From Platerodrilus igneus (taxonomy: Eukaryota; Arthropoda; Insecta; Coleoptera; Lycidae), in contig JARFIW010001322.1 of the NCBI GenBank assembly GCA_036346225.1, positions 496,001-560,000 on the forward strand: a stretch of DNA of 64,000 bases, in the 5' to 3' direction. How positions within the stretch are numbered: position 1 is the stretch's first letter; each line of letters opens with the position of its first letter. The translations under genes and the position numbers were made by a program. The notes beneath the pieces are model-generated. The model made no database searches. It was not told the origin of the DNA and was given only the letters and a program-made list of their open reading frames with translations. Positions 11,476 to 21,359 of the stretch are shown piece by piece.

Positions 11476-14161
11476 AGCCAAAATCATTACCTGGAATGCA
11501 GACGGACTGTTGGGTAAACTAGGGCAGTTAATACACTTTATAAAAACAAACAATATAGACATTGCACTCCTAAATGAAACAAAATTAAAAAACTCGCAAA
11601 ATGTAAAAATAAGAGGATACACCATCCTCCGTAAAGATAGCATTAATAACACAGGACAAGGAGGCGTAGCCATAGTGATTAAAAATAGTGTACCCTATTG
11701 TGAAGTGGACATACCTCAAAGCAGCATACAAACATTAGGTATTAGACTGGTAAATAACACATCCTTAATCTGTGCATATAACTCCCCCCAGAACAATTTT
11801 AGTGACATAGATCTTATAAACATAACTAGTGTAAGTAACAAAGTAGTGTTAGTTGGTGACCTTAATGCAAGACACTATACGTGGAACTGTCACAGAAACA
11901 ATCGTAACGGACTCACCCTACGGGAATTTGTAAATAGAAACACTTTAGAAATAGTATATCCGGACACTCCCACACTATACCCATCGAATGGCACCACCCC
12001 CACAACAATAGATATCCTGGTAATCAAAAACATTAACTACACAATCACACCAGAATCACTCCCAGAACTTTGCTCGGATCACAATCCAGTTCTCTTCAAA
12101 ATAAATATACAATCACCGCCAAATTCATTTATAACAATAAGATCATATATGCACACCAACTGCAAACGATTTAGGGAAACGCTAGACGTTTATATCCAGC
12201 TAACCGCCATTTATGAAACTCCTGCAGAGCTAGACGCTAAAGTGGATCAATTCACACAACTGATACAGAAAACTGTTCAAAAGCACACCAAAATAATTAA
12301 AATCAACCCAACCAAAGACGATATCTCAGAAGAAATAAAAGACACAATAAAAATTAGAAATAGGATTAGGAAACGCTGGCAGCAGACAGCAGATCCACTA
12401 ATAAAAGAACAACTTAAAAGTCATAACACCATAATAAAAACACAAATCAAAGACCACAGAAATAAAGTATGGGCAGAAAAACTCGAAGCACTAAATCCAC
12501 ATGATAGTTCGCTTTGGAAAATTACAAAAGCCCTTAAAAAATCATACGAACCTATTCCACCATTAAAAATCAATAATCAAAAATATATCACTGACAAGGA
12601 AAAGGCTAATATTCTTGCAAACCAATTCGAAAGCGTCCACATCTCAACTCCCGACGAAGCACAACACACAAGAATACACAACGAAGTGAACAAATTTCTA
12701 TTAGAGATCGATGCACTACAAGAAGAAGAAATTGCAGACCTCATTACAACCCCGCAGGAAGTCGCTACATTAATCAAAACACTGTCAAAAAATAAGGCAC
12801 CAGGTGAGGATAACATACAAAATATTGTAATCAAAAACCTGTCCAAAAAGGCTATTCTACAAATAGTATATATCATAAATGGAATGTTTAAACTGCGATA
12901 TTTCCCTCAAAAATGGAAATCAGCAACAGTTATCCCTATACCAAAACCAGGCAAAAACAGACAAGACCCAACTGCATATCGTCCAATTAGCCTATTATCA
13001 ACCTTGGCAAAACTAGGTGAGAAAATAATACTACAAAGACTAAACACAGCAGAAGAACAACTCAACATTACACAAGATTGCCAGTTTGGATTCAAGAAAG
13101 GACACAGTACAACGCAACAACTAGTAAGAATCACAACTGACATTATTAACAATTTCAACAAGAACAAGGTGACGACTATGACACTACTGGACATACAAAA
13201 AGCGTTTGACAAGGTATGGATTCCCGGAATAATTTTTAAACTAATAAAACTAAGATTTCCAAAACCCCTTATCAAATTAACACATTCATACCTTACAAAT
13301 CGAAAATTCACCGTCAAAGTAAATACAGCACTTTCAGACATTAAAACAATTAACGCCGGAGTCCCACAGGGCTCCATACTTGGTCCAAAAATATTCAATA
13401 TTTACACGCAAGACATTCCAGAATTCACTCGGACTACAACGGCACTATACGCAGATGACACTGCTATATACGCACACTCTGACATTGCAATAGTAAGTTC
13501 ACAACAAGTACAGTTTCACTTAGACATTCTACAAGAATATTATAAAACCTGGAAAATAGCAGTAAACCCTGAAAAGACAGAAGTTATCACATTCGCTAGA
13601 AAATTCAAAAACACCAAAACATTCAAACCAATAAAAATAAACAATACAGATATACAGGACACAGATACAGTTAAATACCTAGGCGTACATCTAGACAAAA
13701 GACTTAATTACAAACATCACATTAAACAGACTATTAGAAAAGGCTATGCAAGTACTAAGGCATTATACCCCCTGCTTGCAAATAATAGCAAAATGTCCCA
13801 AAAGAATAAAAAATTGGTGTATACGGCAATAATTAGACCGATCATTACCTACGCCGCACCGGTATGGTGCAACATCTCACAAACGGCACTTTTACCAATG
13901 CAGAGATTTCAAAATAAATGCCTACGCCTAATTACCGGACGGGACAGGTACACAAGAATACGAGATCTACACGAACTCGCAAAAATTGAAACACTAAGAA
14001 CTTACATTGACAAGATAGCACAAAACTTCTATAGCACAAAACTTCACAATAATAAACTCCTAGAAAACATAACCTTAACTAGACAACACAACACACAATA
14101 CCATATCAAGCACAAACTGCCATATCAAAACCTACCAATATTTAGCGAGCAAGTAAAATAG
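11465..14161 (+). CDS. LINE ORF2: endonuclease and reverse transcriptase, 898 aa
   Basis: This intact frame encodes the retrotransposition enzyme of a Jockey-like LINE. Residues 1-220 form an APE-type endonuclease, with ITWNADGLLG at the start, LLNETKLK, VGDLNARHYTW near 130 and CSDHNPVLF near 205. The reverse transcriptase occupies about 430-760, with PIPKPGKNRQDPTAYRPISL, QFGFKKGHSTTQQL, LLDIQKAFDKVW, NAGVPQGSILGP and the catalytic YADDTA at about residue 662. The C-terminal region contains PIITYAAPVWCN and LRLITGRDRYTR. No RNase H domain is seen. All key residues are present, so ORF2 may be enzymatically competent even though the element lost its 5' end. The start codon is chosen for its overlap with the ORF1 stop. 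Confidence 0.95.
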   Translation: MDYKAKIITWNADGLLGKLGQLIHFIKTNNIDIALLNETKLKNSQNVKIRGYTILRKDSINNTGQGGVAIVIKNSVPYCEVDIPQSSIQTLGIRLVNNTSLICAYNSPQNNFSDIDLINITSVSNKVVLVGDLNARHYTWNCHRNNRNGLTLREFVNRNTLEIVYPDTPTLYPSNGTTPTTIDILVIKNINYTITPESLPELCSDHNPVLFKINIQSPPNSFITIRSYMHTNCKRFRETLDVYIQLTAIYETPAELDAKVDQFTQLIQKTVQKHTKIIKINPTKDDISEEIKDTIKIRNRIRKRWQQTADPLIKEQLKSHNTIIKTQIKDHRNKVWAEKLEALNPHDSSLWKITKALKKSYEPIPPLKINNQKYITDKEKANILANQFESVHISTPDEAQHTRIHNEVNKFLLEIDALQEEEIADLITTPQEVATLIKTLSKNKAPGEDNIQNIVIKNLSKKAILQIVYIINGMFKLRYFPQKWKSATVIPIPKPGKNRQDPTAYRPISLLSTLAKLGEKIILQRLNTAEEQLNITQDCQFGFKKGHSTTQQLVRITTDIINNFNKNKVTTMTLLDIQKAFDKVWIPGIIFKLIKLRFPKPLIKLTHSYLTNRKFTVKVNTALSDIKTINAGVPQGSILGPKIFNIYTQDIPEFTRTTTALYADDTAIYAHSDIAIVSSQQVQFHLDILQEYYKTWKIAVNPEKTEVITFARKFKNTKTFKPIKINNTDIQDTDTVKYLGVHLDKRLNYKHHIKQTIRKGYASTKALYPLLANNSKMSQKNKKLVYTAIIRPIITYAAPVWCNISQTALLPMQRFQNKCLRLITGRDRYTRIRDLHELAKIETLRTYIDKIAQNFYSTKLHNNKLLENITLTRQHNTQYHIKHKLPYQNLPIFSEQVK

Positions 14162-14440
14162 GCAACAAGCCCAAACCATCTAAATGTAGGTTTCTCACTC
14201 ATCGAGTTTTTCTGCAAAACAACTCACATATCAAAAACAAACACAGACAACTGAGAACAGCTACTGTATAGCAACATTAGTAAAGAAGAACAAACAAATA
14301 CGCAGAAAAGGATGTGAAGCCACAAAGGCACGAACAACCTGAAAGACTACACCCTAACATATATTTATGTTATATTGTTATATCTGTAAATATTAGGTTC
14401 TTAAGAAGCTTTAATAAACTTGTTTTGTTGTTGTTGTTGT

Positions 14441-14702
14441 ACTACGCCCAAGATCCCGGGTTCGAATCCCGACACGGTCCGCTTGAAAAATGTTAGGCGA
14501 GCATTTTTCACAAAAATACACCCTCGTTCGGATGAGAGGTAAAATGGAGGTCCCGTGTGTGAGTGTTGTCACGCACGTTAAAGATCCCTACCTTGCTTGG
14601 AACAGCAAGGGTTCGGCAAAATTCAAAATTTTCCAGGTAACAAAAACTCGCTTCCTGGCCAGTGTAGTACCTTCGGGTGGAGCATTGGAAAATCACATGT
14701 AA
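14441..14702 (+). mobile_element. tRNA-derived SINE, copy 4, 5'-truncated, fused to LINE tail
   Basis: The copy starts inside the tRNA-like head at actacgccca, keeps the B-box GGTTCGAATCC, the whole central body and the 3' tail, and ends at the same position as the other copies. It begins immediately after the TTG tail of the Jockey-like LINE, in the same orientation, which suggests a chimeric insertion. Confidence 0.9.
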
Positions 14703-14979
14703 TGACTAGATGCAAGCGCTTACGTTCAGAACGTCCAAAGCGGTCCATAGACATTTTCAAACTAAGCAATTGTTTATCACACTTATTCTATTATATTCCA
14801 CTACTTAATTCTTCTATTATACACACAATTTCGTTAATGTTCTCTTCACTTGTATTTCCAACCTGGTTGGACGCATTCAATAATTTAAACAAGTCGATTA
14901 ATTCTTGAATATTGTTCCAATATACGTACTCAACAAGACTCGCATTCAATGTTTGATAAAACGGTTCATGGAGACCCAA
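14703..14979 (-). pseudogene. Short conserved Polinton-associated ORF, remnant
   Basis: The clear frame runs from 14979 to 14791 and contains LHEPFYQTLNASLVEYVYW, LIDLFKLLNASNQ and NEIVCIIEELSSGI. This looks like a small acidic helical protein that I associate with Polinton-like gene clusters in insects. Its function is unknown. Upstream sequence to about 15190 continues in broken frames (for example LGMIKSASIIRRKF). It lies downstream of the penton-like remnant on the same strand. The assignment is from pattern memory only and is moderately uncertain. Confidence 0.45.
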
Positions 14980-15199
14980 ATCCTTACCTGTGAAAACCTT
15001 TTCAGACTTCTTCTGAAAATATGACTAATGTTTAGAGACATATTTTTCAAACTGAGGATCGTGTTAAATCTTGTACCGTACATAAATTAAACTTTCTTCT
15101 AATAATCGAAGCTGATTTGATCATCCCCAAGTATTTTGGTAAATCTTCATCTAGATTGAAATCGCCGTTTTTGGATCTGCTTAAATATTAGGTAGTAGG

Positions 15200-15530
15200 T
15201 TAACAAAATAAATAAAAAATAAATAATCTGATTGTGATGTTACCAATTTCTGACACACTCAACGGGTAATATATAGTGTGATTAGGTTCCTTTTCTAGAT
15301 TATACCCAGGTGGTACAGAAAGACTGAATTCGAATATACTGTGAGTAAGGGTATTATTTCTAAACGATCCAGTGGCGATATTGAGTTCCACAAAAATGCT
15401 TGTGTGTAGGTCTGCGATATGCACAACGTTTGCAAGTAGTTTGCGGTTAATAAAATTCAAAATGCTTCAAATACTGTTTTTATGACTTGCTTAAAAATAG
15501 ATTGGTATACTGCTTCGTATATAATACTTT
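15200..15530 (-). pseudogene. Penton-like minor capsid protein, C-terminal part
   Basis: The frame 15460-15200 contains VHIADLHTSIFVELNIATGS, HSIFEFSLSVPPGYNLEKEP and IYYPLSVSEIGNITIRL. The order matches the C-terminal half of the single-jelly-roll penton (minor capsid) proteins of Polintons and adintoviruses. The last residues before the stop replace the usual end. Bases 15461-15530 appear to continue the protein upstream in another frame. The N-terminal part lies at 18729-18901, separated by LINE fragments and unassigned DNA. This is a broken relic. Family assignment is inferred from motif order and from the neighbouring protease and PLA2 genes. Confidence 0.62.
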
Positions 15531-15619
15531 TGCGTGTTATTGTTCGCACTTAGTTTGAAAAAATTATCAATGTTCTCATTAATGTTTGGAACTTTACATT
15601 GTTTGAACACCTCCTGTAT

Positions 15620-15990
15620 ATATGTATTTATGTCTTCCAATTCTTGTAATATATCCCGCACTATTTCCCCAAAATGCCTTAGAACATATCTTGCTCTTCT
15701 ATTTCTCCTATTTTTTTTGTTTGTTTCCGCAGATACCTTTATTCCTCTACTATTTCTATAACCTCTTAGTTATTAACTTTGTTTGTCTATGCTATCATCC
15801 TCATACATCTGAAACACAATGTTCCAAATGACTTTTACCGTTTTTCTGTATGCTTCTCCTAATGCCCTTATTTCATAGACGTACTGTGCTGTGCTTTACA
15901 CATATACTTTCAACAATTTTCTCCTTTATGTTTGTTGTCTTCGAACATAGCCGCTGCTCTTTCTTGTTAGATGCAGTTCGATTCCCCTTC
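15620..15990 (-). mobile_element. RTE-type LINE fragment, inverted
   Basis: The reverse complement aligns by eye with 2155-2480: the same block order, including AGACAACAAACATAAA, ATTGTTGAAAG(C/T)ATATGTGT and CAGATGTATGA(A/G)GATGATAGC. It is a degenerate piece without a usable reading frame, abutting the penton-like remnant. Confidence 0.72.
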
Positions 15991-18284
15991 TATAGTTTAT
16001 AAATATTGTACCGTGTCAAATTGCAACGGTTCATTTCACTAAAATTTGTTATGCGTCCACGACCGCATTAAAAATATTTGTTCAATGGAAGACGCCACAA
16101 TTAAAGTATCGGCGCTGCCAATATTGCAAGTAGCTGATACAGGAAATAACCCCACCAGATAAGGTTCTTATTTTCGAAGACTTGCTTGCCATATGTAGAC
16201 AGGATAAGAATAAGAATATCGCACGATAATTTTGTGTTTGGCTTGGGCGATGAGGATTGCCATTAGTATAATAGTGATAATATGCGATAATATGTGTTTA
16301 GAATTGGTTAGTATAATTCCATTAAAGCACAATAATTTATGCAAAACTGTTTTAACAAATTTATTTTTGCTGGTCTTTTAGTTCATTAGTTGATGCGGGT
16401 TTTTTTGTTTGTCTCATGGTTCATCAGCTAATACGAATCTAGTTGCAAGTTTTAATATTTCTGGGAATTAATACTACGAAATTAAATATGAGATGCTGAA
16501 AACCTTTCGTTCTTGCTAATTGATACAATTATTTTGTAAGTTCCACTACAAAGGAAACATGTTTTGATGCACAAGCAGAGGACAAAATGTCAGATCAAAG
16601 TTCGCTTTTATTATAACGTAGGTAATATGTCGACATCTGTAACACTTACATACAAGAAATTCATGGTGAGTAGAAAGCTATTTTTGTCATGAAACTTCGT
16701 CGTCTACACGATAGAAGGCAGGCGTATCCTTGTGTTCTGAGATTACATATTTGTTGCTTTTTATTTGTCCAAAAACTAAGCTAATCTAACCTAGGTTAAA
16801 ATAATCTTAGTTGAAGACACGTTCCTTTTACTACTGAGGAACTTAGATAAAGTTAGATTTTTCGCACTCCCCTTACCCTAGATAAGGTGTCTGTAGATCT
16901 ACCTTAGATACTAACTTCCCTCCCTAAGTTTATATTGAGATTATATTTTTCGTGTTGTATATGATATAAATTTTTATTGCACATTTATAAAAGCAACTAT
17001 AACAACAGTTAATACCAAGTTGATTATTAACAAAAATCAGTTGATTTTAATATTATTTTCAAACCCTTTATAAGTTAGTTAGCTAAGTTGTACCTTCTAA
17101 TAATCAAATGCAAATGAAGTTAGGTAAGGTTAGATTTTCGCTTAACCTAATTTTAAGTCATTTTTAGCTAAGGTGTAAATAGAAAGCAACAATCGTTTGA
17201 TAAGGCAGAGTTCAACAATTTGTTCAAAATTTAATTTTGGAATTTTAATTATCTAGAGTCTATAATATGTACATTTCAAAAAAATTTTGAATATATAAAA
17301 GTAAAAAAATTCAAAAGCGAATTCCATTTTTTCAATTAATAACTGTCAGTTGATAACTTAAATTACACACAAGTATGTAAGGAATCTGTTTAGAAATAGC
17401 TTTGACAATATTTATATATATTGCACTGCTTAAATTTTTGTAGTTGTGTGAACCCTCATGAAAGATCTTTGATCAGACACGGCCAATAACTATTAGTATA
17501 TCAATAATTATTTAGTCGAAAGGATTAATTGATTTGCATAAAGGGTTAATAATTGTATAATTGAAGTCTATAATTTTTTGTAAACATTAAAGGCAAAGAA
17601 AGTTTTGATGAACAACCCAATGGTCTGTTTAATAAAGATTGTAAATTAATATATCAAAAAAGGAGAATCATTTTAGAAGGAAAGGATTAATTCCATTTGT
17701 ATATAACTATAGGAAACGTTATGAAGAGTAATTGTAAATAACCTTAAAAATTAATAGAGAAACATTAAGCTTGCATGTTTATTTCCTTATGGATTCACGT
17801 TGAAATTATTGGTTCAAAGATCAAAGGATTTGCCTATTGATAATATCATCTAATAAGGATTGTCTGTGTTTTGTTTGAAGACACAAAGAGTGCTCCTACT
17901 ATATTATTTTTTTTTAATAATTATAATCATGCATTTATAAACAGCTCCAGTGGTTAGCAGCAGTGTTTTATATATTGAGATCCGAAGTTTTTGTGTTAAA
18001 AGAAATATTTAAGGGTTTTCTGCGTTCTCCCTTAAATTATCAATATTTGAGTCCGACGCAGTGACGCAATATAAGTTCTATGTCAATCTGGTTTGCGGTA
18101 TATTTGCTTAAAATAATTTATACGCCGCCCTGCATGTTTCATACCTCTGCAAGAATAGACTCCTAGTTAGACCGGAAGAAACCTATTTTTAGTGACCCTC
18201 AGTTACAGAAAGAGGCCAGTGTAATTCAACCCAGGGTCACCGCGTTCCATAAGGAAGAATAACAGAACAATATATACACTATTT
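15991..18284. other. Unassigned AT-rich stretch between LINE fragments
   Basis: About 2.3 kb without a recognisable gene. The part at 16745-17160 is enriched in TTAGGT/ACCTAA and CTAAG/CTTAG words and short imperfect palindromes, but forms no regular array. It separates the two halves of the penton-like gene and is flanked on both sides by RTE fragments, so it was probably brought in with them. Confidence 0.4.
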
Positions 18285-18728
18285 TACCGATATTCAGTAG
18301 TATGTGAAGGGGATTAAGCAGGCTTAGACATTTGCCGAATTAATAGTCTTCCAGTATATCCTTTCGCACAATTAATATTAGTTGAGAGTATTGCTAAACC
18401 AGTACCAGTAGTTACTTATAATAATCATCATGTTTAAGTACAGTTATTTTTTTCGTCATTATGTTTTCCATTTTCGAATTGGTTAGACGTGCACCTCCAT
18501 TGATTTCTATTCTGAGATAGCCTGCACATTTTCCTGAAATTCCCACATCCTACATCTTTTACTATCTGTGTGCAATAGTCTAACCTAGGTCTACTACCTC
18601 TACTTTTCTTTTTTCCTATCTCCGCTCTTTTTTCTTATGTCTGCTTCTAATATATTCCGCATTATTCCTGCATGCCTTAGTGACCTAGCATCCTATCTCT
18701 GCCATTTTTTACTGTTGTGTCTCTCTGA
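18285..18728 (-). mobile_element. RTE-type LINE 3' fragment, inverted
   Basis: The reverse complement matches the 3' part of the LINE copy at 7380-7742 and continues past it: the TCTAACCA(A/G)TTC-like block, the TATGATGATTATTATAAG-like block and the end cccttcacatac followed by tactgaata. This is the SINE-free counterpart of the site where SINE copy 2 inserted. Its upstream end abuts the N-terminal penton-like remnant near 18729. Confidence 0.78.
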
Positions 18729-18901
18729 ATCGTCAAAATATAAAAACATTATTCCCAGAGTGTACGTTTTGCACAGTGTTACATGTGTAGTCTCATTAAG
18801 CCCAAGACATACTTTTTGTCCTGCATCAATTTAATTGGTGGGTAAATAGGCCCTGTCGATATAACGTTACCGTGCCCAAACACGCTCACAGTTCTAGCCA
18901 T
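18729..18901 (-). pseudogene. Penton-like minor capsid protein, N-terminal part
   Basis: An ATG at 18901-18899 opens a frame with VFGHGNVISTG, PIYPPIKL and DKKYVLGL. After a frame change, NVHSGNNVFIF follows. This matches the start of Polinton penton-type minor capsid proteins. The start codon overlaps the stop of the upstream protease frame within ATGGCTAG, a tight overlap typical of compact viral gene clusters. The frame is lost at the LINE fragment boundary at about 18729. The C-terminal half is at 15200-15530. Confidence 0.6.
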
Positions 18902-19640
18902 TTTCACTAAGAAACTTTAACACTAAATGTTCACAATGTATGTGTGGCAAGTCTACTCCGAGACATTTATAGTAAATTTTGCAACCTCGAAAATAATTTC
19001 TTCCGGTGGTCTCAAGCCCTCCGACGGCTCCGTGGTGTAGTTGGTATGCGTATGACTACTATTGCCAAAGTCTCGGGTTCAAATCCCGGCACGGTCCGCT
19101 TGAAAAATGGTAGGCGAGCATTTTTCACAAAAATACGCCCTCGTTCGGATGAGAGGTAAAATGGAGGTCCCGTGTGTGTGTTGTCACGCACGTTAAAGAT
19201 CCCTATCTTGCTTCAACAGCAAGGGTTCGGCAAAGCTCAAAATTTCCGGATAAAAAAAAATCTGCTTCCTGGCCAATATAGTACCTTCGGGTGGACTATT
19301 AGAAAATGAAATGTAGGGTCTCGCCACCAAACGAATCGTAATATAACACAGTATTTCTACGTTTTTGGTATCCCACCCAATAAGTACTTCGTTTTTTTGT
19401 GGTATTCAAATTAATCACACCCGACTCAATGACATGCGGTTTAATCTTCTTCAACTGATATCTAGAAAAGACACCGCGAAAATGAGGAATGTCGGTTGCG
19501 TATTTCTTTATTTCTACGTTGGTGAGAGCTTTTTGAGGTAACTTGCTTAGTTTTTGGATACTTTTTAGAACATCCGCGTCTATTGTAAAGTTTCAAAGGT
19601 AATCCGGTGCCGTTCTTGTAAGGTTTTCAAAATAGTCCAT
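18894..19640 (-). pseudogene. Adenain-like cysteine protease, interrupted by a SINE
   Basis: This is a virion maturation protease of the adenovirus/Polinton type. Read from 19640 it contains MDYFENLTRTAPDYL, an in-frame TGA, then IQKLSKLPQKALTNVEIKKY, IPHFRGVFSRYQL, TYWVGYQ and VLYYDSFGG. A SINE (19022-19315) cuts the gene. Beyond it LRPPEE and a C-terminal block with HCEHLVLKFLSEN follow, where the Cys is in the place of the catalytic Cys. In the THW-type motif the expected catalytic His reads Tyr (TYW), a disabling change if not a sequencing error. The stop overlaps the penton start at 18894-18901. It starts 18 bases after the PLA2/pX gene stop, so the two were probably cotranscribed. Confidence 0.72.
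19022..19315 (+). mobile_element. tRNA-derived SINE, copy 5
   Basis: A nearly full-length copy: head with GTGTAGTTGG and GGTTCAAATCC, central body, and a tail with GGGTGGACTATTAG. It lies inside the protease remnant of Polinton A, so it inserted after that element. No long perfect target duplication was found; ggtctc occurs on both sides. Confidence 0.88.
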
Positions 19641-19658
19641 TTTCTTTTTTCCCTGCTG

Positions 19659-20333
19659 CTATTGCTTCCATTTTTCTGTTGTGACGAATCCTTTTAACTG
19701 TTCTCTAGCGGTTTCTGCATCGTTAACAGCTTTTGCAATCCCAGCAGCGCTATCTACCAGGGGTTTTTAATCCAGCGAAAATCGAGATAAGCGGTAAAAT
19801 ACTGCCCTTTTGCAATACGGGTATAATACGTGGTACTTTTATCTTTTTTCAGCCTTCAGCACCTTTAACGATTCTTTTTCAAATATGACTACCAACTTTC
19901 AAAAACTTTTGCAATTTATCAAATCCGACTCGGTTAATTGCTGATTTTATTTTGTTTAAGAATCCGCCTTTGAAATTTGTTTTCTTTTTCTTGATACCCA
20001 TGCCCATTTTTCTTTTGGCTTTCATAGCGTTTGTCATGATTCAGGCTAAAATTGCGTTTTTGAACTTTACTCTCTCCTAAGCTCCTTCTTCTATAATTTT
20101 ATCTGCTCGATGTATACCCAAAAGATCATCAGAGTACTGGAGTACGCAATGTCGTGATCTTTACATAAACGATCCAAATCGTTGATTTCTGGATAGCCTC
20201 TAGCTAACTGCTCTTCCAGCCTAGTGCCTGGCTCACAAAAGTGATAAAACGGGATGTGAGCCTCAAATGGCAACTTATTTATAACTTTGTTAAACAACCC
20301 ATCGCAAGCATTCACAATCATAAATATGCCCAT
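19659..20333 (-). pseudogene. PLA2-domain virion protein with pX-like C-terminus
   Basis: This appears to be one gene broken into frames. The first part (20333-20091) has HIPFYHFCEPGTRLEEQLAR and LDRLCKDHDIAYS, a phospholipase A2 domain of the parvovirus VP1-like kind with the catalytic His-Asp pair in DHDIAYS. Such domains occur in virion proteins of Polintons and adintoviruses and are thought to breach endosomal membranes. After a frameshift the text continues through ADKI and ERVKF to TNAMKAKRKMGMGIKKKK, then a basic stretch, then KVPRIIPV with a Gly/Leu/Ile-rich membrane-active segment as in adenovirus pX-like core proteins. Several stops and frameshifts are present. The start is a plausible ATG at 20333. 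Alternatively PLA2 and pX could be two adjacent genes. Confidence 0.7.
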
Positions 20334-20645
20334 TTCTTCAATTAACAGCTAAATAATCTTCACTTGCAAAAAGCATTTTTATTTATACTTTTTACAGCGT
20401 AATATAAAATACAATCTTTTATGCAATAATTGCAATTTAATAAGCATTCAGGAAGCCTGATGGTCAAACATATACTTTTAAGTTAAGATCTTCAGTTTCT
20501 TTAAATATAGACGTTTTAGATGAAATTTTTTAAGTAGTCGAGGATTGCAATATTCACAGTAGTAGAATTCGTAAGCCATTGGTACGCAACATTTCTACCT
20601 CCACATCTTATTTCTCATTTCACTTTCACTAATTACGCCCGTTGC
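20334..20645. promoter_or_regulatory. Divergent intergenic region of Polinton A
   Basis: This interval separates the minus-strand virion cluster (first ATG at 20333) from the plus-strand polymerase (ATG at 20746). On the minus strand a TATAAATAAAA lies at about 20383-20393, some 50-60 bases before the PLA2 start, a possible TATA box; no good initiator was found for it. No reading frame or repeat is seen. Confidence 0.4.
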
Positions 20646-20681
20646 TATATAAAACGCTTATTAGCACCAGAATCGTCAGTT
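20646..20681 (+). promoter_or_regulatory. TATA box plus arthropod initiator for Polinton A polymerase
   Basis: TATATAAAA at 20646-20654 is followed by TCAGTT at 20676-20681, which fits the arthropod initiator consensus TCAKTY. The presumed start base A (20678) lies 32 bases after the first T of the TATA box, the usual spacing. The first ATG of the polymerase frame is 68 bases downstream. Confidence 0.65.
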
Positions 20682-20745
20682 GTTATTCGCTCTTGTTTTC
20701 AGGAAGTTTAAAGTGCTTGTGTTGATATTCGACTTTGTTTACAGA

Positions 20746-21318
20746 ATGAAATTCAAAGTATTTTCTTGCGAGGTATGCCACGCTACCTTCACCAGCAGGG
20801 ATAATTTAGTTCGTTACCGGACGAACCTACACGATTTACCTCCTTTGGCGGTTAAGAAGCGTGGCACCTCACCAGCAGCAGGTGATCCGTCCACCAAACA
20901 ACATCGGAGAGTGGTATTCACATGCGAAGGTGAATTGTAAATTTTTTGAACTGTATAGCAAAATGGGGAGCAAGTACCGAGGATATCAAATCCTTCAGTA
21001 TTAGAAATCAGATAATTACGCGTTCCAGTGACTTGTTCGCTATCGACAATTCTTACATGAAGGTGATGGTTGCGAAATCTCAGGAATTGCAGGAGAAGAA
21101 GTCTGGTAGATCTTTAAAATCAGTTAAAGATGAGAAGGCAGTAGTTAGTGTTTAGAACCTCGACGAGGCGTGTTTGCATGGTCCATCTTGGCAGCGCTGT
21201 ATCCCGTAAAACGTTATCCCCAAAGACTAATGAACTACCAACATTATGACACCACTCTCGACTTGGCAGGTATCGATCTACCTGATATCCCTAAATTTGA
21301 GAAACAAAAAACTTTAGG
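20746..21318 (+). pseudogene. Polinton A family B DNA polymerase, N-terminal part
   Basis: The product starts at ATG 20746 with a C2H2-like finger (CEVCHATFTSRDNL). In other frames it continues through a 20946-21155 block, FAWSILAALYPVKRYPQR and LDLAGIDLPDIPKFEKQ. This is the N-terminal region of the long protein-primed (DNA_pol_B_2-type) polymerases found in insect Polinton-like elements. The frame is cut at 21318, where the 30.4-kb palindromic element starts, and resumes at 51674. Several single-base frameshifts are present; one lies in the A-run just before the insertion point. Confidence 0.75.
21313..21318. repeat. Left target-site duplication of the palindromic element
   Basis: The six bases tttagg precede the element start agtaggtat. 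The right counterpart after the element end is gttagg at 51674-51679, so five of six positions match. Polintons make 6-bp duplications. Removing one copy and the element makes the interrupted polymerase gene contiguous. Confidence 0.7.
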
Positions 21319-21359
21319 AGTAGGTATAGTGACACTTGAGTCTGGGAAAATTTTCGATA

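Larger units (their letters stand above)
11236..14440 (+). mobile_element. Jockey-like non-LTR retrotransposon, 5'-truncated
   Basis: The element keeps the last part of ORF1, a complete ORF2 and a 3' untranslated region ending in a short TTG-repeat tail (about 14419-14440). The 5' part of ORF1 is gone. ORF1 and ORF2 overlap by 11 bases, as in many two-ORF LINEs. The tail is joined directly to a 5'-truncated SINE at 14441. Clade assignment to Jockey or a relative rests on the endonuclease plus reverse transcriptase without RNase H and on the C-terminal style; it is inferred. Confidence 0.85.

Noticed and set aside
16745..17160. Satellite or regulatory array of CCTAGG/TTAGGT words
   Set aside because: Words recur but without regular spacing or unit length; consistent with AT-rich background plus chance.
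20091..20333. Endogenous parvovirus capsid from the PLA2 domain
   Set aside because: No parvovirus NS or capsid sequence is nearby, and the neighbours are adenain-like protease, pX-like and penton-like sequences, which fit a Polinton/adintovirus.
21313..21318. Telomeric TTAGG repeat insertion site
   Set aside because: TTAGG occurs only once on each side as the target duplication; there is no telomeric array.
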